Source: Paenibacillus sp. XY044
GTDB taxonomy: Bacteria > Bacillota > Bacilli > Paenibacillales > Paenibacillaceae
Reading direction: 5' to 3'
DNA: 64,000 nucleotides
NCBI RefSeq assembly: GCF_002257645.1
Contig: NZ_NQMO01000008.1
Coordinates: 62,001 to 126,000 of the forward strand
Shown here piece after piece: positions 57,106 to 64,000 of this stretch. The position numbers were made by a program, and so were the translations under genes. Every line of letters begins with the position of its first letter. The first letter of the stretch is position 1. The notes below the pieces were generated by a model. It was not told where the DNA came from. It saw nothing but the letters and a program-made list of their open reading frames with translations, and did no database searches.

Positions 57106-57993
57106 ATGAACTTTCAGCAGATGATTTTGACGCTGCAGCAGTTCTGGGCCAATCAGAATTGCATTATCGTGAATCCCTATGACACGGAAAAAGGGGCCGG
57201 CACGATGAACCCGATGACCTTTTTGCGTTCTCTCGGACCGGAACCCTGGAAGGTAGCTTATGTGGAGCCTTCCCGCCGCCCATCGGACGGACGTTACGGC
57301 GAAAATCCGAACCGGCTCTATCAGCATCACCAGTTCCAGGTAATCATCAAGCCGAGCCCGGACAATATTCAGGAGCTGTACCTCGACAGCCTGAAGGCGC
57401 TCGGGGTGGACGCTCTCGACCATGATATCCGTTTTGTTGAGGACAACTGGGAGAATCCTTCGCTCGGATGCGCAGGCTTAGGATGGGAAGTATGGCTGGA
57501 CGGGATGGAAATCACCCAGTTCACTTACTTCCAGCAGGTGGGCGGTATCGAAACGAATCCGGTCGCCGTGGAAATTACCTACGGCATGGAGCGCTTGGCT
57601 TCCTACATTCAGGAGAAAGAAAACGTGTTTGACCTGGAATGGGTCGACGGCATTTCTTACGGGGACGTTTTCCATCAAGCGGAAGTAGAACACTCCACGT
57701 ACACCTTTGAAGTATCGGACGTGAAAATGCTGTTTACGCTGTTCAACATGTATGAACAGGAAGCAGGCGAGGCGATGGAGCGGAACCTGGTATTCCCGGC
57801 GTACGACTATGTCCTGAAATGCTCGCACACGTTCAACCTTCTTGACGCAAGGGGAGCCATCAGCGTTACGGAGCGTACCGGCTACATTACCCGGGTGCGC
57901 AATCTGGCCCGCCAAGTGGCGGCAACCTACATGGAGGAGCGCGAGAAGCTCGGCTTCCCGCTGCTGAAGAAAGGAGGCGACCTGAATGTCTAA
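57106..57993 (+). CDS. glyQ: Glycyl-tRNA synthetase alpha subunit
   Basis: GlyQ is the catalytic subunit of bacterial-type alpha2-beta2 glycyl-tRNA synthetase. The 295-residue protein carries NFQQMILTLQQFWANQNCII, GAGTMNPMTFLRSLGPEPW and VAYVEPSRRPSDGRYGENPNR (class II motif 2 region). ATG after AAGGAGAG. It is controlled by the T-box and overlaps glyS by 8 bases. Confidence 0.98.
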   Translation: MNFQQMILTLQQFWANQNCIIVNPYDTEKGAGTMNPMTFLRSLGPEPWKVAYVEPSRRPSDGRYGENPNRLYQHHQFQVIIKPSPDNIQELYLDSLKALGVDALDHDIRFVEDNWENPSLGCAGLGWEVWLDGMEITQFTYFQQVGGIETNPVAVEITYGMERLASYIQEKENVFDLEWVDGISYGDVFHQAEVEHSTYTFEVSDVKMLFTLFNMYEQEAGEAMERNLVFPAYDYVLKCSHTFNLLDARGAISVTERTGYITRVRNLARQVAATYMEEREKLGFPLLKKGGDLNV

Positions 57994-60061
57994 GGACCTG
58001 TTGTTTGAAATCGGCCTGGAGGAAGTGCCGGCCCGGTTTTTACGCGCGGCGATGGAACAATTGGAAGAACGCTTGGTGAAATGGCTGGAACAGTCCCGGA
58101 TCGCTCACGGTGAAGTTCGCTCCTATGCGACGCCCCGCCGCTTGGCCGTACTTGTCAAATCGGTTGCGGAGAAGCAGGAGGACGTGCAGGAGGAAGTGAA
58201 GGGTCCTTCCCGCAAAATCGCCCTCGACGAGAGCGGCGGCTGGAGCAAGGCCGCGCTTGGCTTCGCCCGCGGACAAGGCGTGGATCCCGAACAGTTTACG
58301 TTCAAAGAGCTGAACGGCGTGGAATACATTTACGTTACGAAAAGCAGCAATGGCGTGGAGACCGCCGCGCTGCTGCCTGAGGCGCTGCTTGGCATTCTCT
58401 CTTCGATGACGTTCCCTAAGCACATGCGCTGGGGCAGCTACGAATATAAATTCATCCGTCCGATCCGCTGGATCACGGCCCTGTTCGGCACGGATATTAT
58501 TGATCTGGAAGTGACTGGCGTGAAGTCAGGCAACGTGACCCGCGGCCACCGTTTCCTCGGAACGGAAGCGGTCGTGCCGGAAGCTGGCGCTTACAAGCAA
58601 GTGCTGCTCGGCCAGCACGTCATCGTTGACGTGAAGGAACGCGAGAGCATGATTCTGAAGCAGATCGAATCGCTCGCCGCGGAGAAGAACTGGACGATCG
58701 CGGTCAAGGACGACTTGCTGGAGGAAGTGCTGTTCCTGGTGGAAACGCCGACGGTGCTCTTCGGAACGTTCGATCCGTCCTTCCTGAACATTCCGCAGGA
58801 AGTGCTGATCACTTCCATGCGGGAGCATCAGCGTTATTTCCCTGTTCTGGATGGCCAAGGACAGCTGCTGCCGTTCTTCGTAACGGTGCGCAACGGCGAC
58901 AAGCGGTCGCTGGACGTGATCGCCAAAGGGAACGAAAAGGTGCTTCGCGCCCGCCTGTCGGACGCTAAGTTCTTCTATGAGGAAGATCAGAAACTCGAGA
59001 TCAAGGACGCTCTCTCCAAACTGGAAAGCATCGTCTTCCACGAGGAAATCGGCACCGTAGGCGACAAGGTCCGCCGGATCCGCCGCATTGCCGACCTGAT
59101 CGGAGAAGCGCTGCAAATCTCGGGCACGGACAGCGAATCGGTAAGCCGCGCTGCGGACATTTGCAAATTCGACCTCGTTACGCAAATGGTGTATGAATTC
59201 CCTGAATTGCAAGGGGTCATGGGCGAAGACTATGCCCGCAAAGCCGGCGAAAGGGAAGATGTGGCCAAGGCGGTATTCGAGCATTACCAGCCGCGTTCGG
59301 CATCGGACGACGTTCCGTCCAGCCTGGTGGGTTCCATCGTAAGCATCGCGGATAAAATCGACACAATTGTCGGCTGCTTCTCGATCGGCATCATTCCGAC
59401 CGGCTCTCAGGACCCTTATGCGCTGAGACGACAGTCTCAGGGCATCGTGCAAATTTTGCTCGCCAAGCAAATGCCGCTCACCCTGTCCCAACTGTTCAAC
59501 ATCGCGCTCGACGTACATGCAGAGCTTCGCAGCCTGGACCGCCAACCGGACGACATCCGCAAGGATCTGGCAGAGTTCTTCGGCCTCCGCGTGAAGAAGC
59601 TGCTCTCCGAGACGCTCCGCTACGACGTGGTCGACGCCGTCATTTCCGCTGGCTTCGACGATGTAATGTCGGTCGTATCCCGCGGGGAAGCGCTGATGAA
59701 GGCAGTTAACAGCGGAGACGATTTCAAGACGACCGTAGAATCCTTTAACCGCGTCAGCAATCTGGCAGGCAAAGCGGAAAAGGTGGAGGTTCAAGAATCG
59801 CTATTTGGTGAAGAGGCCGAGTCCAATCTGTTCCGTTCATGGCAATCCATCACTGCCGATTACCATGCAGCGCTGTCGGAGCGGGATGGCGCCAAAGCCC
59901 TTGACCTTCTTGCCGGCATCAAGGAAGCCGTTACGAAATTTTTTGATTCCGTCATGGTCATGGCTGATGATGAGCAGGTCCGGGCTAACCGACTGGGTCT
60001 TTTGGCATCGATTGACCGCGATTTGAAGCAGTTCGCTGACTTCAACAAGCTGGTATGGTAA
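57986..60061 (+). CDS. glyS: Glycyl-tRNA synthetase beta subunit
   Basis: A 691-residue GlyS subunit that binds tRNA-Gly and supports catalysis by GlyQ. Signatures are LLFEIGLEEVPARFL at the start, TPRRLAVLV, FPKHMRWGSYEYKFIRPI, and the HD-like and anticodon-binding C-terminal parts (DKIDTIVGCFSIGIIPTGSQ, FFDSVMVMADDEQVRANRLG). Overlap with glyQ implies coupled translation. Confidence 0.98.
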   Translation: MSKDLLFEIGLEEVPARFLRAAMEQLEERLVKWLEQSRIAHGEVRSYATPRRLAVLVKSVAEKQEDVQEEVKGPSRKIALDESGGWSKAALGFARGQGVDPEQFTFKELNGVEYIYVTKSSNGVETAALLPEALLGILSSMTFPKHMRWGSYEYKFIRPIRWITALFGTDIIDLEVTGVKSGNVTRGHRFLGTEAVVPEAGAYKQVLLGQHVIVDVKERESMILKQIESLAAEKNWTIAVKDDLLEEVLFLVETPTVLFGTFDPSFLNIPQEVLITSMREHQRYFPVLDGQGQLLPFFVTVRNGDKRSLDVIAKGNEKVLRARLSDAKFFYEEDQKLEIKDALSKLESIVFHEEIGTVGDKVRRIRRIADLIGEALQISGTDSESVSRAADICKFDLVTQMVYEFPELQGVMGEDYARKAGEREDVAKAVFEHYQPRSASDDVPSSLVGSIVSIADKIDTIVGCFSIGIIPTGSQDPYALRRQSQGIVQILLAKQMPLTLSQLFNIALDVHAELRSLDRQPDDIRKDLAEFFGLRVKKLLSETLRYDVVDAVISAGFDDVMSVVSRGEALMKAVNSGDDFKTTVESFNRVSNLAGKAEKVEVQESLFGEEAESNLFRSWQSITADYHAALSERDGAKALDLLAGIKEAVTKFFDSVMVMADDEQVRANRLGLLASIDRDLKQFADFNKLVW

Positions 60062-60080
60062 ACCTTTAAAGGTTTCGGGT

Positions 60081-60133
60081 AAAAGAATACGGAAGCGGGA
60101 CGAAACAAAACGGTCCCGTTTTCGTATCTTTTT
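60081..60133 (+). terminator. glyQS terminator
   Basis: AAAAGAATACGGAAGCGGGAC pairs with GTCCCGTTTTCGTATCTTTT, with G-U pairs and one bulge. It lies 20 bases after the glyS stop. Confidence 0.8.
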
Positions 60134-60141
60134 CATGTATA

Positions 60142-60226
60142 TAGATTGAACTAAAGTTTTTCATTGAACTTCCTGTTATAACGGCCCAAATACGGCCTCT
60201 AACATTCATTTCTTTAGTTCATTCTA
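60142..60226. repeat. Near-perfect 15-bp inverted repeat element
   Basis: TAGATTGAACTAAAG (about 60142-60156) and CTTTAGTTCATTCTA (60212-60226) are inverted copies with one mismatch, enclosing 55 bases. It fills the gap after glyS where B. subtilis has ccpN and yqfL. No open frame inside. It may be a small mobile-type palindromic element or part of an RNA structure. Confidence 0.7.
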
Positions 60227-60275
60227 CGTAAGGATAAGTTTTCCGGCACCTGCAGCATTGTCAGAAGTTGTAATG

Positions 60276-60295
60276 TCCTCCCCAGGAGGATTTTT
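60276..60295 (+). terminator. Short intrinsic terminator before yqxD
   Basis: TCCTCC-CCA-GGAGGA with five T (60276-60295). No gene lies between it and glyS, which already has its own terminator, so it may end a small transcript containing the inverted repeat at 60142-60226. Confidence 0.65.
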
Positions 60296-60358
60296 ATAGG
60301 CCAGGCTCGTATATAATAGTACGGAAAACCAAGAATGACAGGTGGGCTTGAATCGGCT

Positions 60359-60817
60359 ATGGATGACAGACAAATCGTTGTGGACGGCGACGCCTGTCCG
60401 GTGAAACAGGAGATCGCCGCAGCGGCCAGGGCTGCGGGCATTTCCGTGCTGATGGTTTCTTCGTTCGACCATTTGATCCAAGCCGAAGAAGGCGTACGGA
60501 CCGTTCAGGTGGACCGGAGCGATCAGAGCGCCGATCTGTATATCGCCAATCATATCCGCCGGGGGGACGTTGTGATTACCCAGGACTACGGACTTGCCGC
60601 CTTGGCCTTGTCGAAACATTGCCATGTGCTCTCCTTTCGGGGCATGCGGTTTCATAACGATGACATCGAGTTTATGCTCGACCGCAGGCACCATCAGGCC
60701 AAAGCGCGAAGGAGCGGCAAGCATTCCAAAGGCCCGAAACCGATCACCGCGGAGGATAAAAGAATTTTTCAACAGAAACTGACAAAACTTTTGCATGATT
60801 TGCAGGAGAACGTATAA
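60359..60817 (+). CDS. yqxD: YaiI/YqxD family protein (DUF188)
   Basis: A 152-residue protein with the PIN-like DUF188 core: IVVDGDACPVKQEIAAAA (about 5-22), GDVVITQDYGLAALALSK (about 68-85) and the C-terminal GPKPITAEDKRIFQQKL. Acidic residues suggest a metal-dependent nuclease-like fold; activity is not established. A TATAAT at 60312-60317 would start the RNA near 60324, so ATG 60359 (after AGGTGGG) is preferred to ATG 60335. Upstream of dnaG as in B. subtilis. Confidence 0.88.
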   Translation: MDDRQIVVDGDACPVKQEIAAAARAAGISVLMVSSFDHLIQAEEGVRTVQVDRSDQSADLYIANHIRRGDVVITQDYGLAALALSKHCHVLSFRGMRFHNDDIEFMLDRRHHQAKARRSGKHSKGPKPITAEDKRIFQQKLTKLLHDLQENV

Positions 60818-60865
60818 CGATAGCGAATTATATTTTACGTGCAAAAAGAGATGAAGGTGGTTGTG

Positions 60866-62686
60866 ATGAGTGCCGGACATGGCAGCATTCCGGAAAAAGT
60901 CATCGATGCGGTGCTGGAGCAGCACGATATCGTCGATACGGTAAGCAGGTACGTTCATCTGACCAAGCAGGGGAAATACATGAAAGGCCTCTGCCCGTTT
61001 CATTCGGAGAAAACACCGTCTTTCACGGTCACGCCTGAAAGGCAAATCTTTTACTGCTACGGCTGCGGCAAGGGTGGAAATGCCATCAAATTCAGGATGG
61101 AAATCGAAGGATTATCTTTTCCCGAAGCCGTTAAAGTCATGGCGGAAGAGAGCCACATCGCGGTTCCGGAAGGGCTGGGGGGACCGGCGCATCAGCCGAA
61201 TCCCGAGAGAGACCGCCTGCTTCAGGCCTACGAATGGACAGCAAAGTTTTATCACTTTTTACTGAAAAATACGGAGCATGGCAAGTCAGCCATGGATTAT
61301 TTGCGGCAGCGGGGCATCACCGACAAGATGATCGATTTATTCCAAATCGGTTACGCTCCGGATACGTGGAATACGCTGGTTCAGTTTCTGTCCAAACGCT
61401 CCTTTGATCTCGAAGAGATGGAGAAGGGCGGATTGCTGACCAAACGCAGTGACGGCGGGGATTACTTGGACCGTTTCCGGGACCGGATCATGTTTCCGAT
61501 CCATGACCGCAACGGCAAGGTGATCGCTTTTGCCGGCAGGATCCTCGGCGAAGGGCAGCCGAAGTATTTGAATTCGCCCGAGAGCAAGCTCTTTAACAAA
61601 AGCCGAACGCTGTACAATCTGCATCAAGCCAGACCGTCAATACGCAAATCGCGGCAGATCGTTCTTTTTGAAGGATACGGGGACGTGATCTCGGCATGGG
61701 AAGCAGGGGTTCAGAACGGTGTAGCTACGATGGGTACGTCCTTAACGGAGAATCACGCCTCCCTGGTGAAGACGATGGCGGATGAAGTGCTGGTGTGCTA
61801 CGACGGGGACCGGGCCGGACAAGCCGCGGCGATGAAGGTGATTCCCCTGCTTGAAAACGTGGGGCTGAACATCAAAATCGCGGTCCTGAACGAGGGGCTG
61901 GATCCTGACGAGTTCATCCGGAAATACGGGGCGGAACGGTTCGTGCGGCAGATTATCGAGGGCGCCGTTTCAACCACAAAATTTAAGCTTATATATCTGA
62001 AAAAAAACCATATACTCCTAGAAGAAGATGGGAAAATCGCCTACATGAAGGAAGTCCTGCCCATCATCGCGGTGCTGCCTTCTTCGACCGAACGGGAAGT
62101 ATATTTAAGGGAATTATCTTCAGAATTGCAGCTTTCCTTTGAGAGCTTGAAGCAGGATTGCAATGAGATTCGGCAGTCGATGCAAAAAAACATGCCGGAT
62201 GGGGATAATAACGACAAAAGGTGGAATAATGGTAGGCATAAAAAAGGGCATGTTCCCGCCCCGACATTACTGCCGGCATATCATACCGGAGAACGTCGCC
62301 TTTTAGCCATGATGCTGCAGGATGCCGAGGCTGCCCGCTACGTGGAAGAACGGCTTGGGGACGCGTTTAACATTGATGATCATGCAGCGATTGCTGCTTA
62401 TCTATATGCCTATTATGCACAGGGCAAATCACCGGATATCAGCCGGTTTATGTCATCGCTCCACGACGATCGCCTCGAGAAAACCGTCAGTTCCATCTCC
62501 ATGATGGATATGCCGCGGGAGTGGAGCGTGCAAGAGCTGGATGATTGCATTCGGGAGGTACAAAAAGTCCCGCAACAACGGAAAATAGAGCAGAAGAAAG
62601 AAGAAATGATATCTGCCGAACGGTCCGGAGACTTTTTGCGTGCTGCACAAATTGCAAGTGAGATTATAGCCCTAGAGAGACAGTAA
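60866..62686 (+). CDS. dnaG: DNA primase DnaG
   Basis: DnaG makes RNA primers for chromosome replication. The 606-residue protein has the CHC2 zinc motif (C43, H46, C64, C67 in LCPFHSEKTP and IFYCYGCGKG), the RNA polymerase domain with LVQFLSKRSFDLEEM and GRILGEGQPKYLNSPES, the TOPRIM domain (VLFEGYGDVISAWEAG, VLVCYDGDRAGQAA) and a C-terminal DnaB-binding domain. The frame begins at a GTG at 60839; ATG 60866 is 5 bases from AAGGTGG and gives the family-like start. sigA follows after 41 bases. Confidence 0.96.
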   Translation: MSAGHGSIPEKVIDAVLEQHDIVDTVSRYVHLTKQGKYMKGLCPFHSEKTPSFTVTPERQIFYCYGCGKGGNAIKFRMEIEGLSFPEAVKVMAEESHIAVPEGLGGPAHQPNPERDRLLQAYEWTAKFYHFLLKNTEHGKSAMDYLRQRGITDKMIDLFQIGYAPDTWNTLVQFLSKRSFDLEEMEKGGLLTKRSDGGDYLDRFRDRIMFPIHDRNGKVIAFAGRILGEGQPKYLNSPESKLFNKSRTLYNLHQARPSIRKSRQIVLFEGYGDVISAWEAGVQNGVATMGTSLTENHASLVKTMADEVLVCYDGDRAGQAAAMKVIPLLENVGLNIKIAVLNEGLDPDEFIRKYGAERFVRQIIEGAVSTTKFKLIYLKKNHILLEEDGKIAYMKEVLPIIAVLPSSTEREVYLRELSSELQLSFESLKQDCNEIRQSMQKNMPDGDNNDKRWNNGRHKKGHVPAPTLLPAYHTGERRLLAMMLQDAEAARYVEERLGDAFNIDDHAAIAAYLYAYYAQGKSPDISRFMSSLHDDRLEKTVSSISMMDMPREWSVQELDDCIREVQKVPQQRKIEQKKEEMISAERSGDFLRAAQIASEIIALERQ

Positions 62687-62727
62687 TCGTTGGCTTCGAT
62701 GGTTTCTAGGGAGGAGGGAGTCGAAAT

Positions 62728-63861
62728 ATGGCGAATGATCAGCATACTGAACTAGAGACAGAATTTACGCTTGATCAGGTTAAGGATCAGCTGATTGAGC
62801 AGGGTAAAAAGAGATCGTCACTGAATTACAAAGATATTATGGAAAAACTATCGCCGTTCGACCAAGACCCTGAACAGATGGATGAGTTCTATGAGCATCT
62901 GGGCGATTTGGGTATTGAAGTGGTCAATGAGAATGACGAGGAAGTCAGCAATATGCGTCAAGGCGACGACCATGAAGGAAACGATAACGATGACTTTAAT
63001 TTTGACGATGATCTGTCTTTGCCGCCGGGCATTAAGATCAACGACCCTGTACGGATGTATCTTAAGGAAATCGGCCGTGTGCCCCTCTTGTCCGCTGACG
63101 ATGAGGTGGAACTGGCCAAACGGATCATGAACGGGGACGAGGAAGCGAAGCGGCGGCTGGCCGAAGCGAACCTGCGTCTCGTCGTCAGTATCGCCAAGCG
63201 GTACGTCGGCCGCGGCATGCTCTTCCTTGATTTGATTCAGGAAGGCAACATGGGTCTGATCAAGGCGGTTGAGAAATTTGACCATAACAAAGGTTTCAAA
63301 TTCAGTACGTATGCCACTTGGTGGATTCGCCAGGCCATTACGCGTGCAATCGCTGACCAAGCAAGAACAATCCGGATTCCGGTTCATATGGTGGAAACGA
63401 TCAACAAGCTGATCCGGGTATCCCGTCAGCTGCTGCAGGAATTGGGGCGCGAACCAACACCGGAGGAAATTGCGGCCGAGATGGAACTCAGTGTGGAGAA
63501 GGTCCGGGAAATCATGAAGATTGCCCAGGAGCCGGTGTCGCTTGAGACGCCGATCGGGGAAGAGGATGATTCCCACCTGGGAGATTTTATCGAGGATCAG
63601 GAGGCGCTTGCTCCTGCGGATGCGGCGGCCTATGAGCTGCTGAAGGAACAACTGGAAGACGTGCTCGATACGCTGACCGAACGTGAGGAGAATGTGCTCC
63701 GGCTGCGTTTTGGTCTGGATGACGGCCGGACTCGGACGCTCGAGGAAGTAGGCAAAGTGTTTGGCGTTACCCGTGAACGGATTCGCCAAATCGAAGCCAA
63801 AGCGCTCCGGAAGCTTCGCCATCCGAGCCGCAGCAAACGGCTGAAGGATTTTCTCGAATAA
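62728..63861 (+). CDS. sigA: RNA polymerase primary sigma factor (SigA/RpoD)
   Basis: The housekeeping sigma factor. The 377-residue protein has an acidic N-terminal region 1.1 (1-about 85), region 1.2 (DPVRMYLKEIGRVPLL), region 2 with ANLRLVVSIAKRYVGRG and GFKFSTYATWWIRQAITRAI (-10 recognition and melting), region 3 and region 4 with TLEEVGKVFGVTRERIRQIE (-35 recognition, helix-turn-helix). It matches the B. subtilis-type short sigma-70 and sits in the classic dnaG-sigA operon. ATG after GGGAGGAGGG. Confidence 0.99.
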   Translation: MANDQHTELETEFTLDQVKDQLIEQGKKRSSLNYKDIMEKLSPFDQDPEQMDEFYEHLGDLGIEVVNENDEEVSNMRQGDDHEGNDNDDFNFDDDLSLPPGIKINDPVRMYLKEIGRVPLLSADDEVELAKRIMNGDEEAKRRLAEANLRLVVSIAKRYVGRGMLFLDLIQEGNMGLIKAVEKFDHNKGFKFSTYATWWIRQAITRAIADQARTIRIPVHMVETINKLIRVSRQLLQELGREPTPEEIAAEMELSVEKVREIMKIAQEPVSLETPIGEEDDSHLGDFIEDQEALAPADAAAYELLKEQLEDVLDTLTEREENVLRLRFGLDDGRTRTLEEVGKVFGVTRERIRQIEAKALRKLRHPSRSKRLKDFLE

Positions 63862-63874
63862 ACGAAACCAACTT

Positions 63875-63912
63875 GGACCTTCTGCGGCATGCCGTCAGCG
63901 AGGTCCTTTTTT
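63875..63912 (+). terminator. dnaG-sigA terminator
   Basis: GGACCT (63875-63880) pairs with AGGTCC (63901-63906) around an inner palindrome CGGCATGCCG, followed by TTTTTT. Confidence 0.85.
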
Positions 63913-63928
63913 ATTACTATATATCCGT

Positions 63929-63947
63929 AAGCTTCAGCGTGAAGCTT
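63929..63947. other. Small perfect hairpin near the window end
   Basis: AAGCTTCA-GCG-TGAAGCTT, 8-bp stem and 3-base loop, in AT-rich sequence after sigA. No T run follows directly. It may belong to the next gene beyond the window; nothing else is seen from 63913 to 64000. Confidence 0.5.
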
Positions 63948-64000
63948 GTAAGTTCTGTTTTCTTTTAGAATTATTTCCTTAATTTGTTTTTATTTTAGCG

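Overview
The window is a chromosomal segment of an endospore-forming Gram-positive bacterium of the Bacillales, most likely a Paenibacillus. The grounds are the roughly mid-50s GC content (judged by eye), Shine-Dalgarno sites of the AGGAGG type, several GTG/TTG starts, sporulation genes (gpr, spoIIP, yqfC, yqfD), and a gene order that follows the rpsT-gpr-spoIIP-lepA-hemW-hrcA-dnaK-dnaJ-prmA ... rpsU-yqeY ... era-recO-glyQS-dnaG-sigA block of Bacillus subtilis. I see no transposase, integrase, prophage, CRISPR array, tRNA or rRNA.

Layout. 1-3.1 kb: the start of a LysR-type regulator, a MurA homologue with Asp where the catalytic Cys normally sits, and an MFS exporter. 3.3-10.6 kb: rpsT (minus strand) facing away from gpr, spoIIP, a yqxA-type gene, lepA, hemW and an acetyltransferase. 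10.6-17.3 kb: a perfect CIRCE operator and the heat-shock operon hrcA - archaeal-type (group III) chaperonin - grpE - dnaK - dnaJ. 17.5-22.7 kb: two small hypothetical proteins, prmA, an M50 membrane protease, rsmE, mtaB and a NUDIX hydrolase. 22.7-44.3 kb: a segment not in the B. subtilis order after its first gene (Na/Pi-cotransporter-like), with an RlmI-like methyltransferase, a lipoprotein, a MazG-like protein, an acetyltransferase, a nucleotidyltransferase, an ArsR/SRPBCC pair with a double operator, the DNA end-processing enzymes AddBA and SbcDC, a protein with a coding minisatellite, and a HIT protein. 44.3-63.9 kb: the conserved block resumes with rpsU, yqeY, nfeD-floA-yqfB, yqfCD, phoH, pgpH, ybeY, dgkA, cdd, era, yqzL, recO, T-box-controlled glyQS, yqxD, dnaG and sigA.

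How the genes work together. The window is rich in core functions: proteostasis (HrcA/CIRCE controlling GrpE-DnaK-DnaJ plus a second class of chaperonin), ribosome and tRNA modification (LepA, PrmA, RsmE, MtaB, RlmI-like, YbeY, Era), recombination and replication (AddAB, SbcCD, RecO, DnaG), membrane stress (NfeD/FloA behind a sigma-W-like promoter), envelope lipid and nucleotide salvage (DgkA, Cdd), and sporulation/germination (Gpr, SpoIIP, YqfC, YqfD).

The items most worth following are: the archaeal-type chaperonin inside the dnaK operon; two related intergenic elements that each run into an intrinsic terminator, one with a good promoter (candidate small RNAs); an elaborate hairpin leader before era; a long hairpin that hides a perfect ribosome-binding site before the NUDIX gene; the C115D-type MurA; and the 48-bp in-frame tandem repeat. 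All assignments come from reading the sequence and remembered family features; no database search was run.
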